Source: Streptomyces boluensis
Lineage (GTDB): Bacteria; Actinomycetota; Actinomycetes; Streptomycetales; Streptomycetaceae
Length of the DNA stretch: 35,611 nucleotides
Reading direction: 5' to 3'
Assembly (NCBI RefSeq): GCF_009908195.1
Contig: NZ_JAAAHS010000032.1
Coordinates: 1 to 35,611 of the forward strand
This document shows positions 1 through 7,531 of the stretch, one piece after another (the first letter of the stretch is position 1; each line of letters opens with the position of its first letter). A program made the position numbers and the translations under genes. Under the pieces are notes generated by a model. It saw nothing but the letters and a program-made list of their open reading frames with translations. It had not been told where the DNA came from and did not search any database.

Positions 1-1397
1 GTGGTGGGGTCGGGGGTGTAGTACAGGGCGAGCCGGTCGTCGACGGCCAGGACGGCGCAGTCCCGGACGCCGGGGACACGGCGCGCGACGGCCTCGGTCT
101 CGCCGGGCTCCACCCGGTGCCCGGCGACCTTCACCTGGCGGTCGGTGCGGCCCCGGAAGTACAGGAGCCCGTCGGGGCCGCGGTGGCCGAGGTCGCCGGT
201 GCGGTAGGCGCGGACGCGGTCCAGGTCGGTGGGGTGCGCGGCGGTGGGGTGCTCCGCGGTGGCTCGGGGTAGCTCGGTGAAGCTCTCCGCGGTGGCCTCG
301 GGCAGTCCGAGGTAGCCGTCGGCGAGACCGTCCCCCGAGACCCATATCTCGCCGTCGACGAGGTGGACTCCCGTATCCGGTACGGGAGTTCCGAGCGGGA
401 TGCCGTCCGGCCGGTCGCAGTCGGCGGGGGTGATCCGGTGCAGGGTGGCGAAGACGCAGCTCTCCACCGGGCCGTACCCGTTGAAGACCGCCGTGTCCGG
501 GTGGCGGCGCAGCAGGGCCCGTATGTGCGCGGGCGAGAGCACTTCGCCGCCGGTCAGCACGTGGGTGAGCCCGGCGAAACAGTCCGGGTCCTCGTCGACG
601 AAGAGGTTGAGCAAGGACGAGGTGATCCACAGGGTGTCCGCCCCGTGCCGGGCGATCAGCTCGCGCAGCTCCTCGGGGAGCAACGTCCGGCTCGTACTCA
701 TCGCACAGGCCGCGCCGCTGAGCAACGGCCCCCACACCTCCAACGTGAACGCGTCCCACGCCACGGGCGCCGCCTGCACCATGACCCGCCCGGCCCCGAG
801 CCCGACGAGGGACCCTCCGGGCGGGAAAAGCCGGGTGGTGGCCCGGTGCGGGGAGATGACGCCTTTGGGGGTGCCGGTGGTGCCTGAGGTGAAGAAGATG
901 GTGGCGGGGGTGGTGTTGCTGCTCGTTGGTGGCTGGTCTGTGGTGGGCGTCTCGGGTGCCGCCGGCGTGCGCGATGGCTCGCGGGTACTCGGCGTACCGG
1001 GTATCCCCTGCGCCTCCGTCGCCCCTGGCGTCCATACGGGGATTCCGCATCCGGTGAGCGCCTCGCCGACGCCGACGGGTGGGGCGAGGGCGGCGACGAC
1101 GGTACGGAGTCGTTCCTCGGGCCACGCGAGGTCCAACGCGGCATACGCGGCACCGCACTTGAGCACCCCGAGGAGCACGGCGACCAGCTGCGGGGTCCGG
1201 TCGAGGGCCACCGGGACGAGGGTGCCGGGGCCGACGCCGAGCTTGCGCAGCTCGGCGGCGTACGCGTCGGCGGCACGGTCGAGTTCGCGGTACGTCAGGC
1301 GCCGGTCGCCCTGGAGGAGCGCGGGGGCGTCGGGGGTGCGGGCGGCGTGCCGGGCGACGGCGGTGTGGATCAGCCGGTGCCCCGTGGCGTCACGCAC
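1..1397 (-). CDS. Free-standing NRPS adenylation protein, 3' end beyond window
   Basis: Activates an amino or aryl acid as its adenylate and loads it onto a carrier protein. Reading the minus strand from a GTG at 1397 gives the adenylation core motifs in order: FFTSGTTGTPKG (A3), WDAFTLEVW (A4), NGYGPVES (A5, with V where YGPTE is usual), YRTGDL (A7) and GRTDRQVKVAGHRVEPGE (A8). The frame is open to base 3, so the A10 lysine region lies outside the window. Aligning by eye to the GrsA pocket gives D235, A236, L239, L299, G301, G322, V330 and F331; I cannot assign a substrate from this. The start overlaps the stop of the upstream carrier protein by 8 bases, so the two are probably translated together. 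No condensation domain is visible. This belongs to the chromosomal flank, outside the island. Confidence 0.9.
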   Translation of the reverse strand, partial: MRDATGHRLIHTAVARHAARTPDAPALLQGDRRLTYRELDRAADAYAAELRKLGVGPGTLVPVALDRTPQLVAVLLGVLKCGAAYAALDLAWPEERLRTVVAALAPPVGVGEALTGCGIPVWTPGATEAQGIPGTPSTREPSRTPAAPETPTTDQPPTSSNTTPATIFFTSGTTGTPKGVISPHRATTRLFPPGGSLVGLGAGRVMVQAAPVAWDAFTLEVWGPLLSGAACAMSTSRTLLPEELRELIARHGADTLWITSSLLNLFVDEDPDCFAGLTHVLTGGEVLSPAHIRALLRRHPDTAVFNGYGPVESCVFATLHRITPADCDRPDGIPLGTPVPDTGVHLVDGEIWVSGDGLADGYLGLPEATAESFTELPRATAEHPTAAHPTDLDRVRAYRTGDLGHRGPDGLLYFRGRTDRQVKVAGHRVEPGETEAVARRVPGVRDCAVLAVDDRLALYYTPDPT

Positions 1398-1635
1398 GGT
1401 CCACGGCGCGGGCGAGCGCCGCGCTGAACTCACCGACGGTGTCGCTCTCGAAGAGTGCCTCGGGCGCGGCCTTCACGCCGAGCTCCTTGCGTACGCGGGC
1501 ACAGATCCGGATGGCCTGGAGCGAGGAGCCGCCGAGGTCCTGGAAGTGCTCGCCGACCGGTACGTCTCTCTCCCCGAGCACTTCGCCGACGATCCCGACG
1601 ACCCGCGCCGCGACCGCCTCCACCTCTGACTCCAT
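1390..1635 (-). CDS. Discrete acyl/peptidyl carrier protein (PCP)
   Basis: A free-standing carrier protein of 81 residues, normal for a PCP. The phosphopantetheine attachment motif DLGGSSL is at residues 33-39, with Ser38 as the expected attachment residue. The ATG at 1635 is preceded by GAGGGG on the minus strand. The adenylation gene starts inside its last codons, so this PCP is the natural partner of that enzyme. A PCP-A pair on separate polypeptides is typical of type II NRPS systems that load an amino acid for modification before transfer. The family call is secure; the pathway is unknown. Confidence 0.9.
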   Translation of the reverse strand: MESEVEAVAARVVGIVGEVLGERDVPVGEHFQDLGGSSLQAIRICARVRKELGVKAAPEALFESDTVGEFSAALARAVDRA

Positions 1636-1854
1636 GGCCGCCCCTCGCCCTAATAGATTCGAACAAGCGCCGCACTGTTTCTATCAAGCACGAGCGCCGG
1701 GGTCGCCTGTCGGGGCACGGGGCGCGTGCTCTTCGGGAGGTTGCGGCCCCGGGGAACGGGGCGGACCGACGACCACGGGATTCACCTTGGCCCACCCCGG
1801 ACCCCACTGTGTAAAGTGTGGAAACCCCCGCGCACGCACGATCCCGCGCGGTGT

Positions 1855-1928
1855 GCCTCCTTAGCTCAGATGGCCAGAGCAACGCACTTGTAATGCGTAG
1901 GTCGTCGGTTCGAATCCGACAGGGGGCT
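1855..1928 (+). tRNA. tRNA-Thr (anticodon UGU)
   Basis: All four arms fold. The acceptor pair GCCTCCT/AGGGGGC has one T-G wobble. The D stem is GCTC/GAGC, the anticodon stem ACGCA/TGCGT encloses loop CTTGTAA (anticodon TGT), and the T stem GTCGG/CCGAC encloses TTCGAAT. The discriminator base is T and no CCA is encoded. A terminator follows directly. The integrase gene lies beyond the 3' end and points towards it, so this tRNA is the probable attachment site of the island. The intact tRNA sits on the chromosomal side, as is usual when the element restores the 3' end. Confidence 0.96.
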
Positions 1929-1934
1929 CGGATC

Positions 1935-1972
1935 AACCCCAGGACTCACTCGCCGTGACCTGGGGTTTTTTC
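1935..1972 (+). terminator. Rho-independent terminator of the tRNA-Thr gene
   Basis: The stem AACCCCAGG (1935-1943) pairs with CCTGGGGTT (1959-1967) and runs into a T tract at 1966-1972. It lies six bases after the tRNA and is the clearest intrinsic terminator in the window. Confidence 0.88.
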
Positions 1973-2492
1973 TATTCCGTGACCTTAAATCTGTCGGCGT
2001 GTCAGCGCAGAGGTCGCGCCAGGCGCCCCTTGGTGGCCGACCGGTGGCCAAACGTGCAAACGGCGTGCAGCGGCGGTGGCCGAGAGTGCCGATGAAGGCG
2101 TACGGTCAGCGGCCTGGTTGTTGTTCCACCCCTACAAGTCGTTGCCTGGCAGCGCCGCCTGACAGGGCTTCGGCCAGGTCCAATAGTCCTGGAGTCGCTC
2201 GCCGAGCAGGCAGGCAGGGTGGTTCCGCATCGCTACCAGCGTGTCTTCTCGTGGTCATGCGCATGGATGCCGGGCTCGCTTTCGGCCGTGGCGGCAGCGC
2301 TCGGAGTGCGAAGCGGAGCCTCGGCAAGCTAGGGCCAGCGGGGGATCGATGTGCTGGCGGCTCGCCCGAGGCTGGCTCGGCGGTCGCTGGGGGAGCCGCG
2401 CTTTGGCGCGGCTGTCACTGGGGCGGAAGATGGTCACGCTGCGCAATCACCTGCAGTTCGCTGGGTCTGATGCGTGACGTCCATCACATGCC
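1973..2492. other. Non-coding stretch between tRNA-Thr and the integrase gene
   Basis: About 520 bases without a convincing gene. Reading frames of up to 172 codons exist on both strands but have no recognisable domain, no good ribosome binding site and overlap one another. In comparable elements the space between the attachment tRNA and the integrase holds the core site and integrase arm-binding sites. I can point to no specific repeat here that would mark them. The short inverted and tandem pieces (for example aggcaggcaggg near 2209) are not enough to call. Confidence 0.5.
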
Positions 2493-2527
2493 GGAGCCCC
2501 GGTCAGATTCCAGCTGACCGGGGCTCC
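2493..2527 (-). terminator. Hairpin terminator downstream of the integrase gene
   Basis: A perfect 14-bp stem, GGAGCCCCGGTCAG (2493-2506) with CTGACCGGGGCTCC (2514-2527), around a 7-base loop. It lies 12 bases past the integrase stop codon. No T tract follows, as is common for Streptomyces terminators. Confidence 0.75.
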
Positions 2528-2539
2528 TTCTCGCCTGCG

Positions 2540-4153
2540 TCAGGCGGACCGTTCTTCCTTGACCTCGTCGCTCTTGCGTGGAGGCGTCATCCTGGGCCGG
2601 CGGGGCGAGACAGTCGGCGCCCCATCCTTCACTGCCGCCATGGCCCTCCGGGCGTGCGGCACGAGCTGTACGACCTTCTCGGCGGCGTCACGAGCGAGAT
2701 CGTCCAGGACCGATTGGTAGATGTCCCGGGTGATCCGCGTGTCCGAGTGGCCGAGCGTTTCGGAGACCACCTTGATGTCGACACCGGCAGCGAGCATCAG
2801 CGTGGCTGCGACGTGGCGAAGATCGTGGAGCCGGATCGGAGGAAGGCCAGCGGCTTCCACTAGGCGCTCGAAGAGGTCGCTGACCTTGCCAGGATGGAGG
2901 AGGGAGCCGTCCTCCTGGGTGAAGATCCGACCTGTGTCCTGCCAGCCCTCGCCCCACGCTTCCTGTTCCCGTTGCTGGCGGAGCTTGTGAGCCTGGAGGT
3001 CCTGGTTGGTCTCCTCGTCGAGGGCGATCAGGCGGATGCCGCTTACGGTCTTGGGCGCACCCTCGTGGACCGCCCAGCCGTCCTGCACGAGCTGGGTGGC
3101 GATGGCGAGCGAGCGGGCCTTGGCCGAGTGATCTTCCCAACGGACGCCGCATCCTTCGCCACGTCGTGTGCCCCGGAAGGCGATGAGCCGCCAGAGCACG
3201 TACAGCCGGTCCTGCTCGACGAAGTCGAGGAACGTCGCCGTCTGCTCGGGGGTCCAGACCATGACCGGCGAGGGCCTCTCGCCGGTCTCCTTCCAGCGCG
3301 CGATGCGCTCGTCGCTCCATACGAGGGCCTTGGGCTTCGTGCCCGGCAGCAACTCGACGTGCGCCGCAGGGTTGAAAGCGGGCATCACCTGCTGGGCTAT
3401 GGCGACGTTCAGCGCGGCGCGCAGGGTGTCCCGGATGTGCGGCTGGGTGTTGAGGCCGGTGATCCGCCGAAATGGAGGCATCGCGTCGAGCTGAGCCCGC
3501 AGCCAAAGGCGCCGCGCGCGATTCTCGGCACCCTTGTTCGGCGTGGCCTTGAGGTCATCGCGGACCACGCGCCGCTGGGCGTTCTGTTCTTGGATCTCGA
3601 TGTTGCGCTCGTTGATCGCGTCGAACATCGAACTGATGTGGTGTACGCGGAGCTTGTCGAGGCGCAGGTGGCCGAGATGCGGCTTCAGGTGGACGCGGAT
3701 ATCGCACTCGTAGCGGGCCGCCCCACCGCGCCGCAGACGCTTGCGTCCCGCCAGCCAGGTGTCGAGCCACTCCGCCACGGTGACCTTGGAGTTCAGGGAC
3801 TGCCCTGTCTTGAAGCGGCGACGGGTCTCGTCGTAGTCCGGGACCGGGTCCTTGTCCTTGACGCAGTTCTCCAGGAGGTCGCTGATCTGGGTTTTGCCCC
3901 AGGCGTCGTCCTCCTCGGGAATGGCCATGAGGGCGCGGACTTTGTCCAGCTCCTCTTGGGCCTTGGTGGAGGTCTCGAAGCCGCCACGACGGAACCGCCT
4001 GCGGTCACCGTTCTGGTTGGGTTCGAGTTCCTGGACGGCGGTCCAAGTGCCGTGTCGGCGCGAAGACTTGAGCTTGGGGCAGGAGGCGCCGTACTCCTTC
4101 TTGGTCTTCGGGTCCGTGCAGCGGCACCGTCGTATGAGGTTGCCGTTTTTCAC
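2540..4153 (-). CDS. int: Site-specific tyrosine recombinase (integrase)
   Basis: Integrates and excises the element at the adjacent tRNA-Thr. The 537-residue protein has an N-terminal arm with several Cys residues (10, 12, 25), a core-binding SAM-like region around 120-180 and a catalytic domain. The catalytic residues are all visible: Arg330 in GTRRGE, Lys368 in the beta-hairpin PKTVSG, His443/Arg446 in HDLRH, His469 in LGHS and the nucleophile Tyr479 in DIYQS. Its ATG overlaps the stop of the upstream regulator by four bases (ATGA), so the two are coupled. It reads towards the tRNA, as expected for an element integrated there. It looks intact. Confidence 0.95.
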   Translation of the reverse strand: MKNGNLIRRCRCTDPKTKKEYGASCPKLKSSRRHGTWTAVQELEPNQNGDRRRFRRGGFETSTKAQEELDKVRALMAIPEEDDAWGKTQISDLLENCVKDKDPVPDYDETRRRFKTGQSLNSKVTVAEWLDTWLAGRKRLRRGGAARYECDIRVHLKPHLGHLRLDKLRVHHISSMFDAINERNIEIQEQNAQRRVVRDDLKATPNKGAENRARRLWLRAQLDAMPPFRRITGLNTQPHIRDTLRAALNVAIAQQVMPAFNPAAHVELLPGTKPKALVWSDERIARWKETGERPSPVMVWTPEQTATFLDFVEQDRLYVLWRLIAFRGTRRGEGCGVRWEDHSAKARSLAIATQLVQDGWAVHEGAPKTVSGIRLIALDEETNQDLQAHKLRQQREQEAWGEGWQDTGRIFTQEDGSLLHPGKVSDLFERLVEAAGLPPIRLHDLRHVAATLMLAAGVDIKVVSETLGHSDTRITRDIYQSVLDDLARDAAEKVVQLVPHARRAMAAVKDGAPTVSPRRPRMTPPRKSDEVKEERSA

Positions 4154-4851
4154 TCGCTGTCCTCCGAGGGGGGCAGTGCTTCGGGCTGGTCGACAAAGGT
4201 CAACTCGTCAGGGAGGGCCGGGGGTGCCAGGTCGCGGTCGCGCATCCGGCCACGGAACATGCGCAGTTCCTGGCAGTCCTCGAACGCGTGCTCTTCGTAG
4301 CCCTCGGCGCGCTGCAGGAGTGTGGCTCTGCGGGCCCGGTCCAAGGTGGTGCTGGCCGCCCGTCGCCTTTCCCTGGCCATGGCGTAGGAGGACATCGCGG
4401 CAGCCACCAGGTCACCGTGCTGACGGAAGAGGTCTAGGACGTTCCGAGAGGAGCCTTCGAGGGCGGGCTCGTCCAGAGGCGACTCGCCGGTGAACCACGC
4501 GACCGCGTCCCAGGTGGACAGCTCGCGACCCGGCAGGACCTCGACCGTCGCAGAGGATCCGAGTGGAAAGAGAAGAGTTACGGGTGGGACGTCCATGACG
4601 TCAGCGAGCACGACGACATCCGCCACGCTGATACTTGCCTTACGCCCGGACTCTAGATTCTTGAGGGAGTGCTCGGTGAGTTCCGGCAAGCCGCGGGCCG
4701 CGCAGCCCTGCGCGACTTCGGCCATGGTGAGGCCGGCGGCCTTACGTGAGTGTCGCAGGCGTTGGGCGATCCGACCGGTGAACGCTGCCGACCATTGATC
4801 AGGTGTCATGGTGACACCATATGAACCAATGAGGTGCTGCTGCAACTCCAT
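4150..4851 (-). CDS. XRE-family helix-turn-helix regulator coupled to the integrase
   Basis: A DNA-binding protein of up to 233 residues. The HTH lies about residues 30-75 (RIAQRLRHSRKAAGLTMAEV, then SLKNLESGRK and VVVLADVMDVPP). The C-terminal half is helical and charged, with no recognised domain. Two starts are possible. The ATG at 4851 has GGAAG seven bases upstream. The ATG at 4809 gives a more typical XRE N-terminus but lies inside an inverted repeat that looks like an operator. The gene is divergent from the excisionase-like gene and overlaps the integrase by four bases, so it probably controls excision and integration and represses its own promoter. The role is inferred from position. 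Confidence 0.8.
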   Translation of the reverse strand: MELQQHLIGSYGVTMTPDQWSAAFTGRIAQRLRHSRKAAGLTMAEVAQGCAARGLPELTEHSLKNLESGRKASISVADVVVLADVMDVPPVTLLFPLGSSATVEVLPGRELSTWDAVAWFTGESPLDEPALEGSSRNVLDLFRQHGDLVAAAMSSYAMARERRRAASTTLDRARRATLLQRAEGYEEHAFEDCQELRMFRGRMRDRDLAPPALPDELTFVDQPEALPPSEDSE

Positions 4852-4882
4852 GATAGGTCTTCCGTGTCATTGGAACACGGAA
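4802..4882. promoter_or_regulatory. Two matching inverted repeats, probable operators
   Basis: Site 1 is GGTGTCATGGTGACACC at 4802-4818 (7-bp arms, 3-base spacer). Site 2 has arms TTCCGTGT (4860-4867) and ACACGGAA (4875-4882) around a 7-base spacer. Both share GTGTCAT, then GG, then ACAC, so they look like two sites for one dimeric regulator. They lie in the divergent control region of the XRE regulator and the excisionase-like gene. Site 2 overlaps the ribosome binding site of the longer regulator form; site 1 covers the alternative ATG at 4809. Binding by the adjacent XRE protein is inferred. Confidence 0.65.
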
Positions 4883-4900
4883 TATGGCAAGGAGAGCGTC

Positions 4901-5188
4901 ATGGTGGCATCCGATTCGTTTCGCGCGGCACGAGGACTGACGGGCGACGAGCTGCTCGCCCTCCCCGCTGTGATCGATCTCGACACCTCGAACCGAGCAT
5001 TGATGATCGGGCGGTCCACGGGATACGGACTCGCCAAGCAGGGGGAGTACCCGGTCAAGGTGCTGCGCCTCGGCAACGCCTACCGGGTGGTGACGGCTGA
5101 CCTGTTGAGGCTGTTGGGGCTGGAACGGCAGCAGTCCGACGGAGGTCAGGGAGAGTGCGCAGGCGAGGGTCACGACCTCGCTGCTTAG
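4901..5188 (+). CDS. Excisionase-like small DNA-binding protein
   Basis: A 95-residue protein with a MerR/excisionase-type winged helix: LLALPAVIDLDTSNRALMIG, then the RSTGYGLAKQGEYPVKVLRLGNAYR segment (split here only in description) and VVTADLLRLLGLE. This form commonly sits beside actinomycete element integrases and steers recombination towards excision. AAGGAGAG precedes the ATG. The last residues (CAGEGHDLAA) and the TAG stop lie within the first copy of the long direct repeat; the stop is in the loop of a hairpin. Together with the integrase and XRE regulator it forms the recombination module of the island. Confidence 0.78.
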   Translation: MVASDSFRAARGLTGDELLALPAVIDLDTSNRALMIGRSTGYGLAKQGEYPVKVLRLGNAYRVVTADLLRLLGLERQQSDGGQGECAGEGHDLAA

Positions 5189-5216
5189 GAGCAGCGTGTC
5201 CTGCACGTCGACCAGC

Positions 5217-5254
5217 ACGACGAAGCCCCCGACAGATGTCGGGGCCTTCGTCGT
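5217..5254. terminator. Bidirectional hairpin terminator within repeat copy 1
   Basis: An 18-bp stem with one C-C mismatch: ACGACGAAGCCCCCGACA (5217-5234) and TGTCGGGGCCTTCGTCGT (5237-5254), with loop GA. It lies between the rightward excisionase-like gene and the leftward mazG remnant, so it would stop converging transcripts. The second repeat copy keeps the structure with altered bases. Confidence 0.8.
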
Positions 5255-5286
5255 CGGCGCTCGTACGGGCCGGTCAGCGGGACTAC

Positions 5287-5406
5287 CTACGAGGCGCTCG
5301 TCCGGACGAGCGCCCCATGCTCGTTCCGCCCGTACGTGCGGCCCGCGTTCTTCTCGATCTTCCGGGCGACCTCGGAGCCCAGATCCACGTCATTCATCTG
5401 CGCCAG
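5287..5406 (-). pseudogene. 3' remnant of a MazG-like pyrophosphohydrolase gene
   Basis: The last 39 codons and the TAG stop of a MazG-like gene, matching the end of the intact copy at 19995-20300 (LAQMNDVDLGSEVARKIEK and onwards). Upstream of 5406 the similarity ends and no start or catalytic segment is present. It marks the left junction of the bracketed 14.5-kb segment. Confidence 0.85.
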
Positions 5407-5479
5407 ACCTCGTCGAGGGCGGCATGCGGCAGCCGCTCCACCACGGCAACCCGAGTTCTGAGCCCCGGCACGGTCGACG

Positions 5480-5950
5480 TCAGGCCCGCTCGGCCCAGTA
5501 GTCTGTCAGCATCTCGCCCGGCCACGCGGGCTCGTGGACTGTCCCGCGCGGTCCCATCTCCGTGAAGTAGGGCGAAAGATCGTAGATCTTCGTGCCGACC
5601 ACAGCGTCCAGGTCGGTCACATGCAGGCTGAGCCCGTCGACCTTCACCAGGCGCGGGAAGCTCTGCGCCAGTTGGTTGGGTCGTCGGTGATTGCGATGGG
5701 CGAATGTGCCCGTTGCCGGCCACTGCGTGTTTCCGCGCGGGCTGCGGGCGTGGCACTCGACGTCATCGGGTGACGCCTGGTCGAAGTGCCACACGACGAC
5801 CAGGTGGGAGAACTCCTCCAGGCCCTGGACGGCATCGAGGGGGAATTCCTCGTCGAGCTGGATCACCGACTCGACGCCTCCCCAGTAGTCGTCGGCGACA
5901 TCGGTACGGCCCGCGACAACTTCCCCGATCGGCTTGATCTCCAAAGCCAT
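5480..5950 (-). CDS. TsaA/TrmO-family protein (tRNA m6t6A37 methyltransferase-like)
   Basis: The TrmO family methylates N6-threonylcarbamoyladenosine at position 37 of tRNA(Thr) using SAM. The protein reads MALEIKPIGEVVAGRTD, EFPLDAVQGLEEFSHLVVVWHF, FAHRNHRRPNQLAQSFPRL and VTDLDAVVGTKIYDLSPYF. These are recognisable versions of the family's I/V-L-P-E-F-GLEGFSHL, FATRSPxRPNPIGLS and GLDxxDGTPVLDIKPY elements, though the middle one is diverged. The ATG at 5950 is chosen over an upstream GTG because the family begins close to this point; GAAGGG lies about 11 bases upstream. About 156 residues, so only the core domain. A tRNA(Thr)-directed enzyme in an element inserted in tRNA(Thr) is notable but may be coincidence. 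Confidence 0.8.
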   Translation of the reverse strand: MALEIKPIGEVVAGRTDVADDYWGGVESVIQLDEEFPLDAVQGLEEFSHLVVVWHFDQASPDDVECHARSPRGNTQWPATGTFAHRNHRRPNQLAQSFPRLVKVDGLSLHVTDLDAVVGTKIYDLSPYFTEMGPRGTVHEPAWPGEMLTDYWAERA

Positions 5951-5989
5951 GGCCCCAGCCCTTCGATTGGGTGTCGACGACACGGATGA

Positions 5990-7379
5990 TCAATCTACTT
6001 GGGCCAAGTACGAGGCCGCACGGGTGTCCAGCGCGCCTATCGCGGGGATGCCGCGCTTGCGATAGGGAGAGAGAAGTTGCCGCATGTCAACGACCGTCTG
6101 GCGGGCACGTCCTGAGTAGATCCCGCCCTCCATCGCGTCGAGGACGTTGGTCCACGTCGCACAGGCTTCTTCGACGCCGCCCTGCGCGATCTGCGCGGCG
6201 CCCATGTACCCGAGGGTGACCGCGTGCGTGCGCCGGAACGCGGCTCCGCGCGTGCGTACGGAGCGCCGGAACTGTTTGACCGCACGTTGGTGATCACCGA
6301 GATCCCGCAAGGTGCACGCGGTCTCGTGCGCGAGAGACGCCTCGCCGAAGAAGAAGGTCCGGTCCGGCTCCCTGATCCCGTCGTTGGCGTTCGACAGGTC
6401 GTCCTCGGCGCGAAGCAGCGCCCTTGCTGCCTGCTGCTTATGGCCGTTCGCGGCGAGGGTGCGCGCGTGCACCACACCGAGGAGCGCTCGCTCGCGGGGG
6501 GTGGCCGCCGCGTACCGCTCGCCATGCACCGAAGTCTGCGCGATCTGGAGGGCCTCGCCTCGAAAGCCCAGATCGAGCGCCTGGTGCGCCATGGCCCGCA
6601 AGATGTGCCCGCTGAGGGGTGCGTCGCCGGAGCGGGCAGCGAGCTTCACCGCGGCGTTGAAACGCTGGAGCGCGACCGCGTGCTCGCTGTTGTCGAAGGC
6701 CATCCAGCCGGACACGTAGGCCAGCTCGGCGGAGGCCGAGAACATCGCGCGACGGGTCGCGTCGTCGGCGAACCGGCCTCGGACGAATTCGTTGGCTTCG
6801 TGCTTCAGGTACTCGTCGACCGCGCGCCGGCCGTGGCCGCCGCCGCGCCGCTGGTCCATGCGCGAGAAGGCCAGGGTCAGCTCTCGTACAGTCTCGACGT
6901 CTCCGCGCCCGACCCGCATGCCTGTCGAAGGCTCCTCCGCCGACGGCCTCGACATGGCGTCCCACCACGTTTCGTCCGGCAGAAGCAAGGCCGCCGCGCA
7001 GTACACGCCACCCGCCAGCAGCCGACGCCGGTCCGTGTCCACGCCACTCCCCAAGTCATTCAGCGCGATCAAGGGATCGACGCGCCAGTCCAGCGCCCAT
7101 GCGCTGATGAGGTGGAAGCTGCAAACCCGACTTCTTGCGGCGTGATCTCACGCTTCAAACGACGGGACAGCGCCTGGCACAAGATATCGGGCGCGACCCC
7201 TGTCGGCTGGGTGCCTCCCACTCACATGCTCACGTGGGAGCGGCCGACCTTGGAGTTCTCCCGCACCTCGCCGTTCAGTGTCTCGGCGGAGACCCGGTTG
7301 TACGCGGATGCCGCCTGTGCCCGTGACCAGCGAGCTTCCAGGAGAGTGCGGCCAGCTGCTCGTTTCTCTCGCGCGCCAT
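5990..7379 (-). pseudogene. HTH-TPR regulator pseudogene with three lesions
   Basis: The decayed relative of a common Streptomyces XRE-HTH/TPR regulator family. The original protein can be followed through three frames. The ATG at 7379 starts MARERNEQLAAL. A CTCTC at about 7342-7346 (two extra bases) shifts to LEARWSRAQAASAYNRV. An in-frame TGA at 7222-7224 replaces the expected Trp in SHVSM-W-VGGT. Near 7095-7099 a second frame change leads into WRVDPLIALNDLG. From about 7072 down to the stop at 5990 a clean 360-codon TPR segment remains (VDTDRRRLLAGGVYCAAAL, then helical repeats). The DNA-binding domain cannot be made as a single protein; an internal TTG at 7072 could allow a TPR-only product. 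Independent lesions argue against sequencing error. Confidence 0.88.
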
Positions 7380-7507
7380 CCTGCGCCCCCGCCACCGAAA
7401 ACGATCTTTGACCACGTTGGCCGACCCGCCCCAGCTCGTAGTTCAGGGCGGGCACGGCTCCAAAGTAATGCTCAACTGATCGCCGGTATAGGCGAGATGA
7501 CCGAGAG

Positions 7508-7524
7508 TCGCCCCTACGGGGCGA
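7508..7524 (-). terminator. Short hairpin after the GNAT operon
   Basis: TCGCCCC (7508-7514) pairs with GGGGCGA (7518-7524) around a 3-base loop, eight bases past the stop of the leftward GNAT gene. A plausible terminator of the 9890-7532 transcript, without a T tract. Confidence 0.55.
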
Positions 7525-7531
7525 AGCAGGG

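Larger units (their letters stand above)
5155..5406. repeat. Long direct repeat, copy 1
   Basis: 252 bases matching 19861-20114 at about 93% by hand alignment (about 16 substitutions, 2 small indels). In order it contains the last excisionase codons and stop, a three-hairpin structured segment, a strong terminator hairpin and the last 39 codons of a MazG-like gene on the minus strand. Similarity stops abruptly after CGCCAG at 5406. This copy has the complete excisionase-like gene but only the tail of mazG; copy 2 has the reverse. The two copies bracket about 14.5 kb. Confidence 0.93.

Noticed and set aside
1866..2051. A short minus-strand protein reading SDSNRRPTHYK
   Set aside because: It is the antisense of the tRNA gene, a frequent false gene call.
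1999..2517. A 172-codon plus-strand frame between tRNA and integrase
   Set aside because: No recognisable domain, and it ends inside the integrase terminator hairpin.
2894..4300. A 468-codon plus-strand frame opposite the integrase
   Set aside because: The opposite strand encodes an integrase with all catalytic residues; this frame has no family signature.
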